Source of the DNA: Verticillium longisporum
Taxonomy: Eukaryota > Ascomycota > Sordariomycetes > Glomerellales > Plectosphaerellaceae
NCBI GenBank assembly: GCA_019188255.1
Contig: JAETXT010000003.1
Span: 1,302,001 to 1,366,000, forward strand
Direction of reading: 5' to 3'
Length of the DNA: 64,000 nt
Made by a program: the position numbers and the translations under genes. The notes under the pieces were generated by a model that did not search any database, was not told where the DNA came from, and saw only the letters and a list, made by a program, of their open reading frames with translations. Numbering within the stretch: position 1 is the first letter of the stretch; every line of letters begins with the position of its first letter. Below are positions 33,097-45,111 of the stretch, piece by piece.

Positions 33097-33748
33097 GTGA
33101 TACCCCCCTCTGGGGCTACTGCTGCGAGAGCGGTGGGGCCTCGATGGAGAGCGAGTACAAGGGCAAAAGCGAGCGTGAACCCAGAAGTCGGCCGTCCTCT
33201 GTGGTGAGGGACGGCGATATACAGACGAAAATGGCTGCCGCTTCTCAACACCGTGATCAGGGACTCGATTGCGGCAGCCAGGCGGAGCGACCGAGAATCA
33301 CCGATTGGGCAATCCGGGCTCTGCCGAGCAACAAGTGTTGTGCTTTACTTGTGAGTACGTGATCGCTGTTTCCAGCAGTGAAGACGACTGCCAGCAGCCT
33401 ACACGAGCATCGATGCCGAAGACAGAGGGAGAGAGAGAGAAGGGGAGAAAGGAAGGGAGAAAGAAAGAAAGAAAGAAAGAAAGACACAAAATCGAGTTCG
33501 TCAGATGAACAGGGAGCAATCCAACTTCCTTGGATGTGGCATTTGGTGCAGAACACTTGATGGTCTATCCAGGTGTATTTTCTGCCAGGGATTACATATA
33601 TGCAGGCGCGGTATATGGTCTGGTGGACGTGACGGCCGAATAAACTTGGTTGCGAGACTCCACCTAATTCTTAATGCACGTCTCCCTCACAAGTCTTCAG
33701 ACTTTGGTATTACATAGTGTTACACGAGCGACACGGACAGTGCTGTTG
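33097..33748. other. Convergent intergenic region with GA/GAAA microsatellite
   Basis: The 3' flanks of RPB7 and the glutaredoxin-like gene. A purine microsatellite (GA and then GAAA units) occupies about 33424-33484. No gene is supported. Confidence 0.6.
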
Positions 33749-34132
33749 TTATGCCTTGGTCTGCTCGATCTCGTCCATCTTGGCCTCGACATCCGCTGGA
33801 TCGAAGCGGTGCATGAGCTTGAGGGCCTTTGTGACCAATTTGGGGTCCTCGTCTGGGGCACCCGACTTGGCAAAGTGAATCTAAGGAATCATCCAGCCTC
33901 TCATTCAGACCCAACGCAGGAGGACTGGGAGACCTACCACGGGCACGTCAAAGTCGTACAAGTCCTTCCAAGGTTTTGCCTCGAGAGTCGTAATCTTGAC
34001 CTCGTGGAAGTCAAAGGGCCGGCGGTCCCAAACGTTTGAGAGGGCCGACTTGGCTCTTACGCAGAGACCGCAGCCGTCCCGGGTGAAGAGTGTGATGCGG
34101 CAGGGATGGAGTAGGCGAGCTGTCGGAAACAT
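33749..34132 (-). CDS. Glutaredoxin-like protein (DUF836 family)
   Basis: Small thioredoxin-fold protein, probably mitochondrial; the yeast relative YDR286C is uncharacterised. Exons on the minus strand are 34132-33938 and 33880-33749, giving 108 residues. The intron is 57 bp (GTAGGT to CTTAG). The N-terminus MFPTARLLHPCRITLFTRDGCGLC places a CGLC redox motif after the first beta strand. WKDLYDFDVPV|IHF supplies the cis-Pro after DV, as expected in the fold. The C-terminal helix reads KALKLMHRFDPADVEAKMDEIE. It diverges from the CHORD gene over 603 bp. Confidence 0.88.
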
Positions 34133-34735
34133 GGCGCACTTGATTCTAGTGGCTGAGGGAGAATGGCTATGTTGAGGTGAGGGCTGGGTAGGAAAATCAG
34201 CAGTCTAACTGCAACATTGATTTTCAGTAGGTCCCTTCTCTTGGATGATGGATGGAGTGCTGTTGTCGCCAAGTCAAAAGGTAAAGATTGACTTGATGTC
34301 GCAGCTCAGCATGGGCTGATGATGACCTGGAATCACAGAGCCTGCCACTGTCGGCCCCTGGCGAGTCCTGGCAGCGGCCCGGGGTGCGGCGTTGGGCGGC
34401 AACAGGCAGCTCGTGCAGTGCGATGGAGTGACCAGGGGTGGTTGTGCCACAACAGGAAGGCGGTGAGAGAGCTCGCACCAGTGACGTGTGTTTTTCCTTC
34501 TGGAAGCTGCCAGGTGCGGTGCAACTGCCCGCCAAATTCTGGAATCGCGGAGAAGAACAATTCAAGCCATTTGCCCCGCCATTTCCCACCTACTTACTGT
34601 CATTGTGTATCACCAACTCTGTATCCAGCACGCTGTAAACCCTCACGACACGGTCAGCATACGCTATCATCGACACGTCCACGCCGCTAGCCCCAGAGTC
34701 AATTCCTTTTCCTTGCATGAGAAATAGCTCCAGTC
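34133..34735. promoter_or_regulatory. Divergent intergenic region glutaredoxin-like/CHORD gene
   Basis: 603 bp between two start codons, presumed shared promoter. I see no distinctive motif. Confidence 0.5.
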
Positions 34736-35796
34736 ATGGCTGAGAAGTGCGTCCACCAGGGCTGCGGGAAGCTCTACACCGATCCCGAGGAGGTCTGCGT
34801 CTACCACCCCGGCCCGCCTGTCTTCCACGAAGGCCAGAAGGGTAAGTCCGCCCATAACTCGAGAACCTCTATGGCCGCTGGTCGATTCGTCATCCCGGCT
34901 CACTGACACCTCTGTCTTGGACCCCAGGTTGGAAGTGCTGCAAGCCCCGGTTCCTCTCTTTTGAAGACTTCCCCCCCACCCCACCCTGCACCGAGGGCAA
35001 ACACTCGACGACCGACCTGCCCCCCAAAGTCGAACAGAAGGAACCCCAAGCCGACAGCGCGCTCGTCGAGAAGCTCGCCGCCGCCTCCGTGGCCCCGACG
35101 CCCACCCGCAAGCCCATCGCCCCCGCACAGGCGACCCCGGCGCCGCCCCCGCCGCCTCCCGAGTCCGAAGACGACGACCCCGCGCTCGCCATCCCCGCCG
35201 ATGCCGTCTGCCGCCGCAAGGCCTGCGGCGCCAAATACGCCGGCTCCCGCGACGGCGACGAGTCGTGCGTCCACCACCCGGGCGTGCCCATCTTCCACGA
35301 GGGCAGCAAGGGCTACAGCTGCTGCAAGCGCCGCGTCCTCGAGTTTGACCAGTTCATGAAGATTGAGGGCTGCAAGACCAAGGAGCGCCACCTCTTTGTC
35401 GGCAGCGGCAAGAAGAACAAGGACGGCAACGTCGAGACCGGCGGCGAGGAGGTTCTCGAGACGGTCCGCACCGACTTCTACCAGACGCCCTCGACCGTCA
35501 TCGCCTCCTTCTTCCTCAAGAAGATTCGCAAGGACGATGCCAAGATTTCCTTTGCCGAGAGGACCCTGACGCTTGACCTGCCGACCTCGGACGCGCCGAC
35601 GCCCAAGCGCTACCGCGCCGAGGTGCCGCTGTTCGCCCCGATCGACACGGCCAAGTCGTCGTTCAAGGTCCTTGGCACGAAGCTCGAGGTCACCTTTGTC
35701 AAGGCCGACGGCGCGTCTTGGCCGGTGCTGCGCAGCGATGACCGCTTGACCGGTGAGATCTTGCAGATTGGCAAGGCGGGCGTTGCGCAGCGGTGA
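34736..35796 (+). CDS. CHORD and CS domain co-chaperone (Rar1/Chp1 type)
   Basis: Zinc-binding HSP90/SGT1-associated co-chaperone. Exons are 34736-34841 and 34928-35796, giving 324 residues. The 86-bp intron (GTAAGT to CCCAG) splits the codon for Gly in EGQK|GWKCCK. CHORD-1 lies at about 5-65 (CVHQGCGKLY, CVYHPGPPVFHEG, WKCCKPRFLSFEDF) and CHORD-2 at about 148-210 (CRRKACGAKY, SCVHHPGVPIFHEG, SCCKRRVLEFDQF). Both retain the full Cys/His set. The CS domain (about 225-315) begins RTDFYQTPSTVIASFFLKK and ends TFVKADGASWPVL. A Pro-rich, acidic linker joins the two CHORDs. The layout matches fungal CHORD proteins, so function is well supported. Confidence 0.94.
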
Positions 35797-38688
35797 TGCT
35801 GTCTTGTGCTTCCATCATTTCATCACGATCGCTGCTCAGTGCGACATTGGCGGGAGAGGAGAGGATCTGGACCAGCGAGACATGCGAGTGGCACGCGTGC
35901 TGCACGCGGCGAGATGATAAGACGATGACATGAAGTAGGGCGTACGCCGGGGGGGGGGCGTCAAGCAAGAGAAAAAGGAGGCACAGCATAAGAGGAGGGC
36001 ATGCGACAATTGGATGGAACTAGAGATCAAGACGGCCCGAACAACAAAGTGTAGAGTAGAGTAGCGGCATCGGACGTGGACGGGTGACAGGGAGACTTTG
36101 GAGGGGTTGAAGAAGCACATCGGCGGAGCAGCTAGCGGGGGGGCGTGAACCTCCTGTCCACGGCAACACGGCGATCCGGGGAGGAAGAGGGGGGACGAGC
36201 AAAGGACGCCGAATATCTCTTGGTCATCATCAATCGGGCGCCGAAAGCTCCTCCCAAAAGTCCGCAGGAGGACGGACGATAAGTGTAGGCCCAGACCATT
36301 TCTTGGCTGTCTCACGAGCAAGGTGGGCGTCGGTGGGATGAGGCGCAGTGGTATCGAAGGCGGACAAACGCCGTAAGAGACGGAGAGCCAACCAACCAGA
36401 AAGGAGACATATTTATCATCCAAAGCAGTATCGATATCAATGAACGGATCTACCATTGACACACGCAATGGGCCCGCTGCCGTCATGTAACACATTCTCA
36501 CACACATACACACAACAAACCCCCCCCCCAATCGATCGAATCAGCATGTCGTCTTCGCCCACGGGTGTTGACGACGAGGGCGTGGACCCTGATGAGACAC
36601 GCAAGACGACGACGGGACATCTCGCCGGGAGGACATGTTTCTCTCTGCCCTCTCCCGTGTCCGGAGGCTTGGGTCTGTCGCCCCCTTTTACCCTTACCCA
36701 TTCCACTTTCATCCCCCTCCCCCCAGCAATGTGTCCACGCGTACGCATGCACCTGCTGTCTGTGGGAGGTGGCCTCTTTCGTTTTTCCTTTTCCCCTTGC
36801 CATGTCGACATGTCTGGGATGTCGAGGCGCAGCGTAATCGACTGAGACATTGATTCTGGACCATTGACACGGACGACGGGGGGGAGGGGGGCAACGAGCG
36901 AGCGGGCCCATCCAGCCCGGCCGAGGCGAGATTGGCACGATGCGCACCCACGGGAGCGGCGGGTTCACCGCAGCCTCGAAGCCGGAATGAGGGCGACGAC
37001 GATCCTCTCTAGTGGCACGGATGTGATGGGAAGGCAGGATGCGCTGGGCAGCACCAAGTGGTGATGTGACGAACACTCCGTCTGGTCTTTGCACAATTTC
37101 AAGTCTTGGCATGTTGGGCAAGTCTTCCACCTGAGGATCTGATGGCGAGTATAACTTGTTGAATCTGATTTGAACGCAAGACTGTACAAACCCGCCATGC
37201 ACAACGTTGAGCGAAAACTGGGGAGGTGCCGCTTTTGGGAAAATGCAACTCTAAATGAACACCCACAGTTCTCCCTGTCCAACTGCGACGCTGAAACCGT
37301 CAATCCGGTAGGGTGGATCAGCCGCGCGCGCGCCTATACATTTACACACTGCTTCGCTGTCAAACAATGTTTGTGCGTGCCTGCTCGCCAAGAAAACCAT
37401 GGCCAGAGAAAATGGATCAAGTGAATTGCATTGAGAAGGGGGACTGCCTCAACACGAGATATGGATGAAGAGGGCCCACATGCTTGCTGCCCAATGTGCT
37501 GTGAAAACGACAAGGCAGCCCTGGCATGGGGGCGCGCTCAGTACATGGTAGTAGCGAGATAGATAGACAGATAGATAGAATGGTCCCCGATCGGCGCCCA
37601 GGTTCACAACAGGGGGAGCGAAAGAAACGGAACAAGAAAAGGAATACCCAGGAGAGGACTCCCTGGAAGAAATCCCTGTCAAACGCCACCTAGCGTAACC
37701 TCCTTTCAAGGTTGGATATCTCAAAGTGGAAATGAAGGAAATGAAAGAGATGGCCCAAAAGAGAACACACAGCCCCAGTCAGACAGTCCGCTGCGCCCCC
37801 GGCCGCCTGAGTCGGAGAACGGGGAGAAGAGGGAGGGGGGCCGGACCAGCAGGAAAAAGCAACAGAAGCAGCCCTATCGGCAAGTCGTTGATTGATCTGA
37901 CGTCGACCGCCAACCGTCATACTCGGCATCACACCCTCTCCAAAAGGGCAAGGCCAGAGCCGCATACGCCGGCGTGGGCCTCCCGCGCAGATGCGAGCTT
38001 GCGAGTGCCGGAACTAGTGCCCCTTGGCTTGAGGGAGTGCCCGACGAGCCGCCGAAGAATAAAGTGTGACCAAGCCTTCGACGGAGCGCAACAGAGACCC
38101 CCGTTCGAGAGCGAAAACGGATTGGATTGGTGAGCTGGTGAGCAATCACAGGCGTTGCAATGAGCCAAGGGTTTGTCTGTTTTCCCTCCAAGCTGGGCTC
38201 CCCTGCATCGGGACGGCGGTTAGAGGCTTCTGCAGCGCAGATCATCTTTGGGGCTTGGCCAAGGGAAACCAAGTCCCCCCCCTTGTCAATGCAGGGACCC
38301 CGAGCGGCCAAGGCTGCATTCGTTTGGGTGGGTGGCTTTCGAAACCTTCCGAACGGTGTATGTTTGTGTGCTGGGTGTATTCCTCATCATTGATTCATCA
38401 TCAAAGTTGCATAACTCCGTTTGCGGCACTATTGGTGGCGGTGTTGACGGCAAAGGCGCAAGTGGGAGGGAGCTGCAAGCCATAGGGTATGTGTCCCCAG
38501 CGAAAGGAAGCGACGCATGCTCCCCCGGATCATGACCGAGAGAAAGTATCGTCGTCCTCATTCCGGACCTCAAGGGGACCGGTCCCCATGGCAAGCGCCT
38601 TGGCAGACATGTCCTTGTGTGTCTTGCTGGCAGGATCATCGTCGACAGATCAGAGAGCCGCCGCAGCGTCATCACCCATCGTCCCTGA
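35797..38688. other. Convergent intergenic region, 2.9 kb
   Basis: Between the 3' ends of the CHORD gene and the four-pass membrane gene. G runs occur at 35950-35957 and C runs at 36523-36530. A GATA-type tetranucleotide (TAGA) repeat lies at 37556-37579. Many overlapping frames exist on both strands, none with domain evidence. A non-coding RNA or a fast-evolving small gene could be missed here. Confidence 0.5.
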
Positions 38689-39771
38689 TCAACCGTGCTT
38701 GCTGGCAGTGCCCTGGGATGACGACTCGTTCTGCTTCTGGCCCTTTTGCAGCTCTCCGTTGTAGATGAGCTGGAAGCCGTCCTTGCGGCAGATGACGATG
38801 GGCTTGTCGTTTTGGCAGCGGCCGAGGATTTGGGTATTGTCGGGCAGCGTGTAGGGCACGGCCTGCTTGAAGTGAATGATGGGTCCGCCCTCGAGGGTGA
38901 GACCGATAATCTCGGCTCCCTCAGTACCGTAGTTGTAGTCCTCATCTGAGTCGACCTGGAGCGTGTTGCTGGGGTTCGTGTTAGTTTGACCCGTTGGGCT
39001 GCGCTGCGTCTGTGCTCCAAGATTGCGTGGTAGCATTGGCCGGGTCTCACTTACACCTGGCTCATCGGGAGAGTACCGTCTTCGACGTCTCCGCTCCTGC
39101 TGCTCTTTCTGATGCTCTTGGCCTTGGAATTGTCCTTGGCCTCGCTGATTCGCCTCGAGATGCACGACTGCATGAAATTGAACAGGCCTGCCACGACGAG
39201 GACGGGCGTGCCGAGCGCGAGCGCCCAGGGACTAACACCATGTCAGCGAGATGAGACTACGAGGAAATCTCTGATGAGAGACAGTGACGTACGGGTTCTT
39301 GCGTTCTCGCAGGGTGTGCATCAGCGCGAGGACGATGCCGCACACGGCGATCAACGAGCCCACCTGGATCATGGTCCAGGTCGACCAGTAAAGAGACATG
39401 AGGTCCTCGCCATCGCAGAACTGGAGAGCGAGCAGGGCAAAGACTTCCATGACGACCGTGACGACGGAAAGAGAGATGCATCCGCAGGTGATGATAATGC
39501 ATCGCACGACCAGTGGCTTTCTTTTCGGGCTGCCTTCAGGGAGTTCTTCGATCTTTTCCAAGGTTCTGCAGACTATCGTCAGTGATGCTATTTCATAACA
39601 ACAGTGAGTATCGACGGCTTACCTCGAATACCCATAGGCCGCACCAAAGAGAATGAACAGATTAAAGATGAACAGCGCCCAGTAGACTAGGTCAAACTGC
39701 CACCTCTCGAGGTGGGACGCAAACCGCGCATAATGGGCACACCGGGGCGGGTCGATGGGTGTAAAAGTCAT
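38689..39771 (-). CDS. Conserved-looking four-pass membrane protein of unknown function
   Basis: Exons on the minus strand are 39771-39623, 39565-39293, 39231-39055 and 38968-38689, giving 292 residues. Introns are 57, 61 and 86 bp, with GTAAGC, GTACGT and GTAAGT donors and CTAAC/CTGAC branch points. Hydrophobic segments are WALFIFNLFILFGAAYGY, CIIITCGCISLSVVTVVMEVFALLAL, MIQVGSLIAVCGIVLALMHTL and WALALGTPVLVVAGLFNF. The short loops and polar cytosolic tail suggest an integral membrane protein. The tail (ISEAKDNSKAKSIRKSSRSGDVEDG..., then VDSDEDYNYGTEGAEIIGL) is charged and ends in a Gln/Ser/Lys-rich stretch. The third intron has an alternative acceptor at CTCCAG that would delete NTLQ. I do not recognise the family. 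Confidence 0.75.
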
Positions 39772-41015
39772 CGTGGTGGTAGTGTGTCACCAGTGATAGA
39801 GGTATGATTGTTGTTTGACTGAACTCTTAGCCAAGACGAGGAAGAGTATATATGTCGATGATGTAGACGGAGTACCACAGACGCAATGTAGGGAGGTTCC
39901 AGACGGGAACGGATCTTTATAGAGTGCTGGTGAGTTTCTGATCGACAGAGGCGTGGCAGAGAAACGCTGTCGAGATGTGTCTCTCTCCGCCCGGACGAAG
40001 CGGGTCAGGCATGGTTGGCGTGTCGTAGATAGGCTTCAGGACAGACGTCCCTGCCCTGCCCAGCGTGTACAGCCTCCCGTCGACCCTCAAGGGATCTTGG
40101 CAGCTTCTGGGCCTGGGACACCCAAGACGGCAGTTCAGGCTACACAGGTGGATCGTCGGGGCCGTGTCATACCAGAAAGGCTCTTCCACAGGCCCAGACG
40201 TCAGACACAATCGCAACATCGCAATGCCCATGACGAAGCAGACCAAGGCTAGCCGCGCAGTCACCCCGGCAAGCCTTGTAGATAGTGTGTGTGCAATCAC
40301 AATAGCTTTCCCAGCTCGGGAGATCGAGCCTCCACAGTTGCCTCCGCCCTCCCACCTTGACTGCTACGCTGCCGCAGGGACCCCAGTCGGATCTAGGAAC
40401 AACCCATGAAACAAGTCGACAGTGGTGGTCGAGTTCTGCATCTGCGTTGGGTTCTGATCGAGGCTGCCAAGCCCTGGCGCCCAGTCTGCTTGCAATGGGC
40501 AAGTCGAGGGTCGGATGCCGCAGTCGAAGCGCAGGTCAGACTAGCGCGGTCTTGGCAAGATGCGCGGGATGGAGATGTAGATAGATTGGCGATCGACACG
40601 GAGGGAGGGGGGTGATCCTGGTAAGCGTTCGAGTGCCGGCCGGCGTTACGGCTGCCGCCTTGTCAATGCCACGACACATGCTTAAACTTGGGCTGCTTGA
40701 TAGCTGCTGGTAGTGCGTGAAAGGGCCTTATCCTTTTGGGGCGACTCAAAGCTTGCGTGGACGAGGGATTGGGATAGCGGCGGATCCTATTTCCACCGGC
40801 GTCCGCCCCGCGCCCCTCGAAACCATGTCCATGCACAGCGACCGATGTTGTCGTCCAGGCCTTTTTCCGTCCTGGCCTCCCAACGTGCTTTGAAATCCGA
40901 CGTGCAATGGCCAGCCTCCCCGATCGGGCTTCCAGGGGGTGATCCCACCTTGTCCCTTATCGGACACTCCCCGTCATCGTGCGTCCTCCTCCTCCTCCAC
41001 TGCCAGCTCTCTTCC
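39772..41015. other. Intergenic region, no gene seen
   Basis: About 1.2 kb upstream of the four-pass membrane gene and downstream of the mitochondrial gene. TATATAT-like sequence at 39847-39852 may belong to the promoter of the membrane-protein gene. Nothing else is supported. Confidence 0.5.
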
Positions 41016-42338
41016 TCACTGCATGCCCTCCATGAACTCGACGCGGTCGAGGATCATGCCCTTGAGTCCCAGGTACTCGCGCAGAGAATCCCACTCTACT
41101 CCACCTTCTTCTCCATGCCGCCACTTCTCCCTAAAACCCCACGCGCAAGCCACGGCGTCCAGGCCCGCCCTCTCCTCCTCTCGCATCCACCGCTCATGCA
41201 GCGGGATACCAGGCGCCCAGGTGACGCGTTTCATGTGGTCGTTGGACGTGATTTTGGCCACCACGCCGATCGTGGATGTGAAGCTGAGGTACGCCATGAT
41301 GGCCGCAAACCCTAGCGTCGTTGCCGTCGACGCCTCGACCGTGTTCTGGAAGTTGGACATGACGGAAGCCAGTGCGTAGGCGGCAAATGGGGCCGCGCCC
41401 ATGACTGCCGCGGGGAGAAACGCCTTCTTGAGGAGCTTCTGTCGTCTGAAAGCGTGGCTGGTGTAGCAGCATTCGATCACGCCTAGCGCGGCGTCGAGGT
41501 TCTTGGCCTCAACAGCAGCCCCCAACCCGGTTTCGGCCGTAGTCGCTTCGATCGCCTTGTCTGCCCGTTTGGGGTTTTGCTCAACGTATTGGATGGCGCC
41601 AGCAACAACTTCAGGTTTGGGCTTGGACGCATACAGCTCGAATACGTGGGGCAGTGTCTCGGGCCTGCCAAGTCTGGCCTGGACGTGCACGTAGAGGTCA
41701 AGGATCTCAGGCGTGATGGAAACTGGGGGGTGGGTGATAATGGCGTAGGCTGATTCGGAAACGCTGTTGACAGCCTCCCTCAGGAGCGCTGGGGCGTTCG
41801 AGCCCTGCTGCAGGCTGCTTGAGCCGCCAGATGAAGTGCTAGAGGCACCACTGTCCGAGTCGAGCGACAAGAGGCTCGACGCGGTGGAAGTCGTTGTACT
41901 GGATCTCGGCGCAGTCTGCGAGAGGTATGGGTGTATCGCATTCGCCGCCGTCTGGCAGGTCCTCAATGCTGCGAGCACAAGCTGGGGTGTCGGAATGCCG
42001 TCCGTGGACAGGAACCGTTCCTTGCTCTTCAACACGAGGGCGGGCAACTTCCGCAGGTCCGGAAGTTCCTTCGGAGCTGTGCTCAAGGCAGAGGCTTGTT
42101 GCTGCTGTCGCGCTGGCCACTCCGCAGCCTGTGAACTTGCGAATCTCCTGGCTCCGTTGATGCCTTGATGTCTCAGGGAAACACTGTAAAACCTAGCGGC
42201 CATGCCTTGTGGAGCGGCGATCCATAGGGGAGAGGGCTGAGCCTTTGCAGTGTGCAGAGGTCGAGCAGGCGCGAAGGCGCACAATCGACAAATGCCAGCC
42301 GACTGACGAGCGGTGCGAGGGACCGAAGACCGCATCAT
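41016..42338 (-). CDS. Probable mitochondrial inner-membrane protein of unknown function
   Basis: Single exon, 440 residues, with MM at 42338. The first 70 residues are Arg/Ala/Ser-rich without acidic residues (MMRSSVPRTARQSAGICRL...), a typical mitochondrial presequence. A Ser/Thr-rich linker follows, then a helical central part (LDLYVHVQARLGRPETLPHVFELYASK) that recalls helical-repeat proteins. Two hydrophobic segments follow, at about 308-330 (AFLPAAVMGAAPFAAYALASV) and 343-366 (TTLGFAAIMAYLSFTSTIGVV). The tail is WAPGIPLHERWMREEERAGLDAVACAWGFREKW..., ending EFMEGMQ. Similar C-termini occur in uncharacterised fungal mitochondrial proteins, but I will not name the gene. Confidence 0.78.
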   Translation of the reverse strand: MMRSSVPRTARQSAGICRLCAFAPARPLHTAKAQPSPLWIAAPQGMAARFYSVSLRHQGINGARRFASSQAAEWPARQQQQASALSTAPKELPDLRKLPALVLKSKERFLSTDGIPTPQLVLAALRTCQTAANAIHPYLSQTAPRSSTTTSTASSLLSLDSDSGASSTSSGGSSSLQQGSNAPALLREAVNSVSESAYAIITHPPVSITPEILDLYVHVQARLGRPETLPHVFELYASKPKPEVVAGAIQYVEQNPKRADKAIEATTAETGLGAAVEAKNLDAALGVIECCYTSHAFRRQKLLKKAFLPAAVMGAAPFAAYALASVMSNFQNTVEASTATTLGFAAIMAYLSFTSTIGVVAKITSNDHMKRVTWAPGIPLHERWMREEERAGLDAVACAWGFREKWRHGEEGGVEWDSLREYLGLKGMILDRVEFMEGMQ

Positions 42339-45007
42339 GGTTGGAAATTTGGCACAGCAGTCGAAGAATAGATGGGATGAATGATGTCGACTTGGCGAGT
42401 CGTGCCGTTGTTGCGCAGGACAGGCGATGCAGATCGCCGCGCAAGTTCGTCGGTTCGGTCGTGGCAGTGCCCTGGGGCGTGCATTAACTGGAATCGGTCC
42501 TGGTGTCGCTATTCTCGCCGTCGGTCATTCGAGAGGGGAATTCGGGTGCTTGCGGGATCTAAGAGGTCAATTGGGTATGGTCGTGCGACGGACGGCTTGC
42601 ACCAGTCCAGTGTCGAAGGAAGCAAGCTCTTGGAGTCGTGAGGCAGCCCTTTGGGGAAAGAAAAAAAGAGCCTGAGGCTGTCGAACGAGGCTGTCATTAG
42701 CCATTCTCGGCCCTTCGGCGAGCCGTTACAGCCTGGTGCCTGACTTCAGGGGACTTCAGGGGAACCTTCCCCTAACGGAAAGGCCTCCTCCCCTGTATCC
42801 GCCATGATGACATAATACCACATGGCACCTGTGCACCTCCAACCTCCAACCCCTGGAATCAACACACCTACATGCAGCTTCAGATGTCTATTTCAGCCTC
42901 CATTGCAACGTCAATCCAGTCGTGGCAGTTGTGTACTTGTCAGCTACGAGTTGGCAATTCTTTGCGACATCATGCTCGCCATTCCAGCATGCCCACACAA
43001 AGCCTGATGTCCGTGACACTTCCACTGATCGACATGCGTCGAGACTAATGCGTACATGCACCATACTCTCAGCAAGTCTCTACTCATGATGCAAGAGCCT
43101 AGCGCCCAGTGTCCACCTGTTGCATCCGTCCAGGACTCAACGCTTCTCAGGATATATGCCTCTAGCAAGGCGAGGCCCACGACTGACTGAGGTAGGCAGA
43201 CAACTGAGCCGATTCCTGACACGCTCCAGTGTGCCCAACTCACCGCCCTAGAGAATCCGTTGCCCCGTAGCGGCTTCATAGCGCGCGCAACCAAGGTGCC
43301 GTTCCGCCTTGTCCTCCTTCCCCTCCTCCAGACGGCATCTACCGTGGAACAGACCTCCCCCGTTGTGAACGCGGGCGGACTTGGCACCCCCCGCACTACG
43401 CTGCCGCCTCCCGTCGACTCAAGTCTCCCTGCGATGTGATCTTCTCATCGCATCTCGTCGTCGTTTCACCGCTGTCCGGCAGTTGCGCGCCTGACACGCG
43501 GCGGCATTGGTCAGATGATCGACGTTCACACCCCTTGGGTTCCTGGACTCCATCTTTCCGTTCGCCGGTTTGCTCCGGTGTGTGGGCTTCTTCTTGTCAC
43601 GGCGAGATCTGTCATCATCTCTGGTGGTTCGTTTGGCCCTGACCCGGCCTCAGATCATGCCTCCGACGCGTAAGACGCAGGAAGATCTCCTGACTAGTCG
43701 TCGTTCATGTAACGATCGACATGGCCATCGGTGACACAGATCGATTCTGTTTGTGACGGTGATCGGTTCTGTCGGGGGTTCTAAATTTGGACCTTAGATG
43801 CGAGGTTGATTGTTTTGTCCGGACAGAACACCGCCCTGGCGCTCATGCTGGAATCTTTCCCATTAGCTTCCACAAGCGATCCAAGACATCATGTGCTAGC
43901 TGACGTGCTGAGCCTACGATGTTGAGGACGTCTGGGCTTGATGTCGTCTGCCGGCGGCGATGTACAAGAAGAGTTTGCGTTCCGGCCGGCACGTTTGAGC
44001 AATGTCACACAAGAGCAGTGTCTGCTAGGTCTCTCTCAGTCATGACGTTTGCCCAGAGCTGACCGAGACACATGTATATTTGGCGTCATCGTACAGGCGG
44101 CCATAATCCAAGGAACCATGGCATTGGTGACATGAGTTCAGGTGCCAACGCCATGCCTGGCTTCCATGTGGGCTCAGTGTAGCCGATGGAGAAAGAGAAG
44201 AGGCTGCTCTGTTTTACCGGGTGCATGCACTGTCAACGGTCCTTGTTTATGACACTCGTGTGACGAGCGCACCATTGACCTGCCTTTTTGAGGTACAAGT
44301 CGTTCGCACTTATACAGCGATCTGGCGTAGACTTGTCATGTCGGGTTTGAGTTTAGGCGTGTGAGCTGAAGCACATGACTTGTAATGCACCTGGGGATAT
44401 TGGAAAATTGCAGCTTTCGAGCGCCAATGATTGCAGAGCGTTTGGCCTGACGCGGTTTGGCCTGACAACAGAGCAAGAGGGTATGTGTCGCTGAGAGGGA
44501 TAGGTTCTGGCATGGCTCAGGGGCCCTCTCTTTTCATCGCCTGTGACCGTTTACTGTTAATGCATTAATACCTGACAGAGAACTTGTGCGTCAGGCAATT
44601 TAAATGTTGGACTGGCTTCAAGAGGGAAACATCGTACCATGGAGTTCTCGTGGAGGTCAACCCGTCTGTAGGGCGATATCACGTGGCCGCATGAAAGTGC
44701 ATTAGGTAAGCTACACTGACGCGCAACGATGACGAAGCAGCCTGGCAGCTCTCCCGTGAGTCCTGTCAATCCAACTCGGCCGATCAGCCTATCTCGACAA
44801 CGAATGACAAAGGCGTCGTCTTTGGCTCGATACCATTCAACCACCACCGAGCATCATCCGCGACGAAAGAGCCACTGTTGCGGCGATACTACCCCCACCT
44901 ACCCGATACTCAGGTGCCACTCACCTCGGGCAGCAAACAGGCCATCCATTGGGCGCTGCCGTCCTGGAAGTTCTGGCGAGCGACCTGACGACGAACACCT
45001 CGACTGA
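42339..45007. other. Long intergenic region, 2.7 kb
   Basis: No gene is supported. Short imperfect repeats (GATCGATTCTGT and GATCGGTTCTGT) lie near 43740-43775. All frames are short, with no domain content. The right end is the verprolin promoter. Confidence 0.5.
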
Positions 45008-45097
45008 ACATACACGTCAAGAACATACACGTCAAGAACATACACGTCAAGAACATACACGTCAAGAACATACACTTCAAGAACATAGACCTCAAGA
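45008..45097 (+). repeat. Six-copy 15-bp minisatellite before verprolin
   Basis: Four identical units of ACATACACGTCAAGA followed by two variants (ACATACACTTCAAGA and ACATAGACCTCAAGA). The array ends 14 bp before the verprolin ATG. Fifteen is a multiple of three and the array is open in one frame, but no coding role is evident. Confidence 0.92.
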
Positions 45098-45111
45098 GAA
45101 TCAAAACCAGC

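Noticed and set aside
38286..39050. 254-codon minus frame across the four-pass gene's last exons
   Set aside because: Antisense/alternate-frame shadow with Ser/Thr/Arg low complexity; the four-exon model in the other frame has transmembrane segments and clean splice sites.
45008..45097. CRISPR-like array before verprolin
   Set aside because: Direct repeats without spacers in a eukaryotic genome; a minisatellite explains it fully.
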